Assembly (NCBI RefSeq): GCF_902493135.1
Contig: NZ_CABUOD010000008.1
Location: 1-64,000 of the forward strand
Length of the DNA: 64,000 nt
Reading direction: 5' to 3'
Source: an uncultured Parabacteroides sp.
GTDB lineage: Bacteria > Bacteroidota > Bacteroidia > Bacteroidales > Tannerellaceae
Shown: one piece after another, positions 61,485 through 64,000 of the stretch
Layout: every line of letters begins with the position of its first letter
Numbering within the stretch: the first letter of the stretch is position 1
The notes under the pieces: model-generated
Database searches by the model: none
Told to the model about the DNA's origin: nothing
The model's input: only the letters and a program-made list of their open reading frames with translations
Translations under genes and position numbers: made by a program

Positions 61485-62303
61485 ATGCGCATACTGAAAA
61501 AAATACTGATAGGAAGCCGGAACCTGTTGCTGTTCCTGTTTGTTTCCAGTTTGTTGGCTGTGGTGGCATATAAGTTCATTCCTGTTTACTACACTCCGCT
61601 GATGTTCATCCGGATGTACGAACAGTTCCAGGACGGTAAGCCCTTCAAGCTGGAACACAAATGGGTACCGATGAAAAAGATCGCCCAGCCATTGGCACAG
61701 GCGGTCGTGGCTTCGGAAGACAATCTTTTTCTCGACCATCACGGTTTCGATATGACGCAGATTCAGAAAGCCCGTGCCGATGCCGAGAAAGGCAAACGCG
61801 TACGCGGGGCGAGCACGATTTCGCAACAGACCGCTAAGAACGTGTTCCTATGGCCCGGAAGGACCTATTTGCGCAAAGGCATCGAGGCTTATTTTACCGT
61901 CCTGATCGAATGGATCTGGGGGAAAGAACGCATCATGGAAGTCTATCTGAACTCGATCGAAATGGGAGACGGCATCTATGGCGCCGAAGCAGTCGCACAA
62001 GCCCATTTCAAAATGCCGGCCTATAAATTGACGAAGGCCGAAGCGGCTCTGATCGCCGCGACCTTGCCGAATCCCCGCAAGTTCAATTCGGCAAAACCTT
62101 CTCCTTATATGCTGAAGCGGCAGACGAAGATCATGTCGTTGATGGGAAAACTGCTTAAGATCGAAATGGGGTATGGCAGCGGTGAGCCCGACCCTGAATC
62201 AGGTAGCAGGAAAGTGCGTAAACGGAAGAAGCTCCGGGCGGAATCCGGCACGACGGTTCGTCTGATGGAAAAGAATATTCACAAAAGAACGATAATCATA
62301 TGA
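61485..62303 (+). CDS. mtgA: Monofunctional peptidoglycan glycosyltransferase
   Basis: 272 residues from ATG 61485, chosen because the longer frame overlaps xylE and the promoter element. Membrane anchor about 9-30 (IGSRNLLLFLFVSSLLAVVAY), then a GT51 domain about 65-230 with ASEDNLFLDHHGFD (catalytic Glu) and RGASTISQQTAKNVFLWP. Polymerises lipid II in the inner membrane; no transpeptidase domain. The basic tail (RKVRKRKKLRAE) is unusual. Its stop overlaps the lipB start (ATGA). Confidence 0.93.
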   Translation: MRILKKILIGSRNLLLFLFVSSLLAVVAYKFIPVYYTPLMFIRMYEQFQDGKPFKLEHKWVPMKKIAQPLAQAVVASEDNLFLDHHGFDMTQIQKARADAEKGKRVRGASTISQQTAKNVFLWPGRTYLRKGIEAYFTVLIEWIWGKERIMEVYLNSIEMGDGIYGAEAVAQAHFKMPAYKLTKAEAALIAATLPNPRKFNSAKPSPYMLKRQTKIMSLMGKLLKIEMGYGSGEPDPESGSRKVRKRKKLRAESGTTVRLMEKNIHKRTIII

Positions 62304-62968
62304 GTCATTTTATATATCACGACCTCGGACGTATCGAATATGAGAAGGCCTTGGAACGCCAGACGGCTGCTTTCAATGCCCTTTTGGAAGCGAAAGCACA
62401 AGGCATGACCGGGGAAAACCGGTTGTTCTTCTGCGAACACCAGCCGGTACTGACGATCGGGAAGAGTGGCAAAGATGCCAACCTGCTGATTCCGGAAGAA
62501 CTGCTCGTGCAACGGGGCATTTCTTTCTACCATATCAACCGGGGAGGGGATATCACGTATCACGGGCCGGGACAAATCACCGGATATCCGGTCTTCGACC
62601 TGGATGCCTGGAAGTTGGGGCTCAAGCAATACATCGACAGGCTGGAAGAAACGATTATCCGTTTTTTAGCTCTTTATGGTATTAAAGGGGAGCGGCTCGC
62701 GGGAGCTACAGGTGTGTGGATCGATCCCGATGTACCGGGAAAAGCCCGTAAGATTTGTGCGATCGGTGTGAAAAGCAGCCGTTTCGTCACCATGCACGGC
62801 TTTGCTTTGAATATAAATACGGACTTGAATTACTTCTCCCTGATCAATCCTTGCGGCTTTAAAGATAAAGGGGTTACCTCGCTTGAGAAAGAGTTGGGGG
62901 CGGAGCAGGATTTCGAAACGGCCAAAACACGTCTTCATTCACTCTTCACTGAAATGTTTCCGGAATGA
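62300..62968 (+). CDS. lipB: Octanoyl-[ACP]:protein N-octanoyltransferase
   Basis: 222 residues. Moves octanoate from ACP to lipoyl domains. RGGDITYHGPGQ (81-92), active Lys158 (GVKSSRFVTMHG) and Cys185 (INPCGF) are conserved. Translationally coupled to mtgA (4-nt overlap) and to the dihydrouridine synthase (4-nt overlap). Confidence 0.95.
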   Translation: MSHFIYHDLGRIEYEKALERQTAAFNALLEAKAQGMTGENRLFFCEHQPVLTIGKSGKDANLLIPEELLVQRGISFYHINRGGDITYHGPGQITGYPVFDLDAWKLGLKQYIDRLEETIIRFLALYGIKGERLAGATGVWIDPDVPGKARKICAIGVKSSRFVTMHGFALNINTDLNYFSLINPCGFKDKGVTSLEKELGAEQDFETAKTRLHSLFTEMFPE

Positions 62969-63927
62969 TGGAACCGTATGTCATTCATTTCGCCCCTTTG
63001 CAGGGTTATACCGACTCGGTTTACAGGGAAGCGCATGCACAAATATTCGGGGGAGTCGAGACTTATTACACTCCGTTTGTCCGTCTCGAAAAGGGGGGCT
63101 TCCGTAATAAGGAGCTGCGGGATCTTGCACCGGAAGCAAATACATCCGCCTCACTCGTTCCCCAGATGATCGCAGCCTCGCCCGAAGAGTTCCGCCGGAT
63201 TGCCGGTTTGTTTCGTGAGTCGGGCTATCGGCGTGCCGATATTAATTTAGGTTGTCCTTTCCCTATGCAGGCACGACAACATCGGGGAGCGGGTATCCTG
63301 CCTTATCCGGATGAGGTGAAAGCGTTGTTGGAAACGATCTTTGAGTTTCCGGAGATACAGTTCTCGGTCAAACTGCGGTTAGGCTGGGATTCATCGGATG
63401 AGGCGCAGGCGCTTCTTCCTTTTCTGAACGGGCTGCCCCTCACGCATCTCACGCTGCATCCCCGGATCGGCACGCAGCAATATAAAGGAGAGGCGGATCA
63501 GAAGGCTTTCTCCCGGTTTTACGATTCATGCACGCTTCCGCTTTTTTATAATGGCGATATCCGGACTTTGCCGGATATTCGTTCGTTAGTCGGACGCTTC
63601 CCCCGTTTGAAGGGGATCATGCTCGGACGCGGTCTGCTGTCTTCTCCTTGGTTGGCAACGGAATATATATCCGGTATCCCGCTTACTGCCCAGGAGAAGA
63701 AGGAAAAGCTGTCCGCTTTCCATGCCTTACTAATAGCGGGCTATTCTTCCCGTCTGGAGGGAGGCGAACATCAGATACTTGACAAGATGAAGACTCTTTG
63801 GGACTATCTGCTGCCGTATGCAGAGAAACGGCTCCGGAAAAAAGTCCTGAAAAGCTCCCGGCTGGCGGATTACCAGGAGGCGGTGAGGAATTTAATTTAC
63901 GACACCTCGATCACCGCCGGACAATGA
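62965..63927 (+). CDS. tRNA-dihydrouridine synthase family protein
   Basis: 320 residues. FMN-dependent reduction of uridines in tRNA. N-terminus FAPLQGYTDSVYREAH, catalytic Cys in INLGCPFPMQARQHRGAGIL, and LTLHPRIGTQQYKGEA (R and K for FMN/tRNA) place it near DusC-like members. Start at 62965, four bases into the end of lipB; a second ATG at 62968 is also possible. Its end overlaps the convergent exonuclease gene by 31 bp. Confidence 0.92.
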   Translation: MMEPYVIHFAPLQGYTDSVYREAHAQIFGGVETYYTPFVRLEKGGFRNKELRDLAPEANTSASLVPQMIAASPEEFRRIAGLFRESGYRRADINLGCPFPMQARQHRGAGILPYPDEVKALLETIFEFPEIQFSVKLRLGWDSSDEAQALLPFLNGLPLTHLTLHPRIGTQQYKGEADQKAFSRFYDSCTLPLFYNGDIRTLPDIRSLVGRFPRLKGIMLGRGLLSSPWLATEYISGIPLTAQEKKEKLSAFHALLIAGYSSRLEGGEHQILDKMKTLWDYLLPYAEKRLRKKVLKSSRLADYQEAVRNLIYDTSITAGQ

Positions 63928-64000
63928 TCCGAATGGACGGCCTCATTTAAGATATACGCTTTTTCCACCTGTCCTTTCATAGGTTCGCTGACCATGCAAT
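63897..64000 (-). CDS. Exodeoxyribonuclease III, 3' end (partial)
   Basis: The minus-strand frame from the window edge reads CMVSEPMKGQVEKAYILNEA and ends HSDHCPAVIEVS, stop at 63897-63899. SDHCP near the C-terminus is the ExoIII/AP-endonuclease signature (catalytic His of the Asp-His pair). Only 33 residues are in view; the gene continues beyond 64000. The last 31 bp overlap the dihydrouridine synthase gene tail to tail. Confidence 0.7.
   Translation of the reverse strand, partial: CMVSEPMKGQVEKAYILNEAVHSDHCPAVIEVS

Overview
The window looks like chromosome of a gut Bacteroidales bacterium, most likely Parabacteroides or a close Tannerellaceae relative. The basis is protein families typical of the phylum (DUF4469 HU-like protein, DUF3078 and DUF4289-type outer-membrane proteins, TamB, GH106, FtsX-type triple permeases, Nudix-type sugar regulator), phylum-style promoters (TTG, about 20 nt, TAnnTTTG) and weak Shine-Dalgarno sequences. 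Genus assignment is inference. I saw no rRNA, tRNA, CRISPR array, phage or transposase.

Layout. 1-3 kb: a membrane-bound TPR/AraC sensor-regulator (-) and a DUF4469 protein (+), separated by hairpins. 3.1-13.7 kb: a 3244-residue secreted multidomain protein (LamG, Ig-like, BACON-like, T9SS-type C-terminal domain), followed 4 nt later by a lipoprotein that carries two copies of a module also present twice near the end of the giant protein. 13.9-19.8 kb: DEAD-box helicase, PAS histidine kinase, and a porin/solute-binding protein pair. 19.9-22.8 kb: a four-subunit 2-oxoacid:ferredoxin oxidoreductase operon with an extra 57-residue membrane protein. 22.9-29.1 kb: GH106-type glycosidase, a DUF6483-like protein, a secreted cyclophilin and an AspT/YidE-type transporter. 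29.1-39.4 kb: housekeeping and envelope genes (tamB, tsaD, a CinA-type amidase, nth, crcB, pheS, DUF3078). 39.6-41.9 kb: pbpC.

42.3-50.4 kb: the most distinctive regulatory locus. Three full-length FtsX/MacB-type permeases and one ATPase lie behind a good sigma-54 (-24/-12) promoter. Two identical-architecture dyads (TGTC-N9-GACA), 21 bp apart centre to centre, sit about 90 and 111 bp upstream of the predicted start, as expected for a bacterial enhancer-binding protein whose gene is not in the window.

50.6-56 kb: Tat-exported sugar isomerase/epimerase-like protein, HIT protein, CNNM/CBS protein and a TrkH-TrkA potassium uptake pair. 56.2-61.5 kb: a xylose operon (Nudix-type regulator, xylulokinase, xylose isomerase, proton-linked xylose transporter) with a strong hairpin between isomerase and transporter. 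61.5-64 kb: mtgA, lipB and a dihydrouridine synthase overlapping by a few bases, then the 3' end of a probable exonuclease III gene on the other strand.

Intergenic DNA is rich in inverted repeats. Two copies of a roughly 90-bp cruciform element both lie between convergent genes. A 22-bp tandem repeat, a TGTTCGC-type hairpin cluster and a TAAAGC-type cluster share the architecture of iterated short dyads. Several start codons were moved from the longest open frame to the position supported by signal peptides, family alignment or promoter placement; these choices are noted in the entries.
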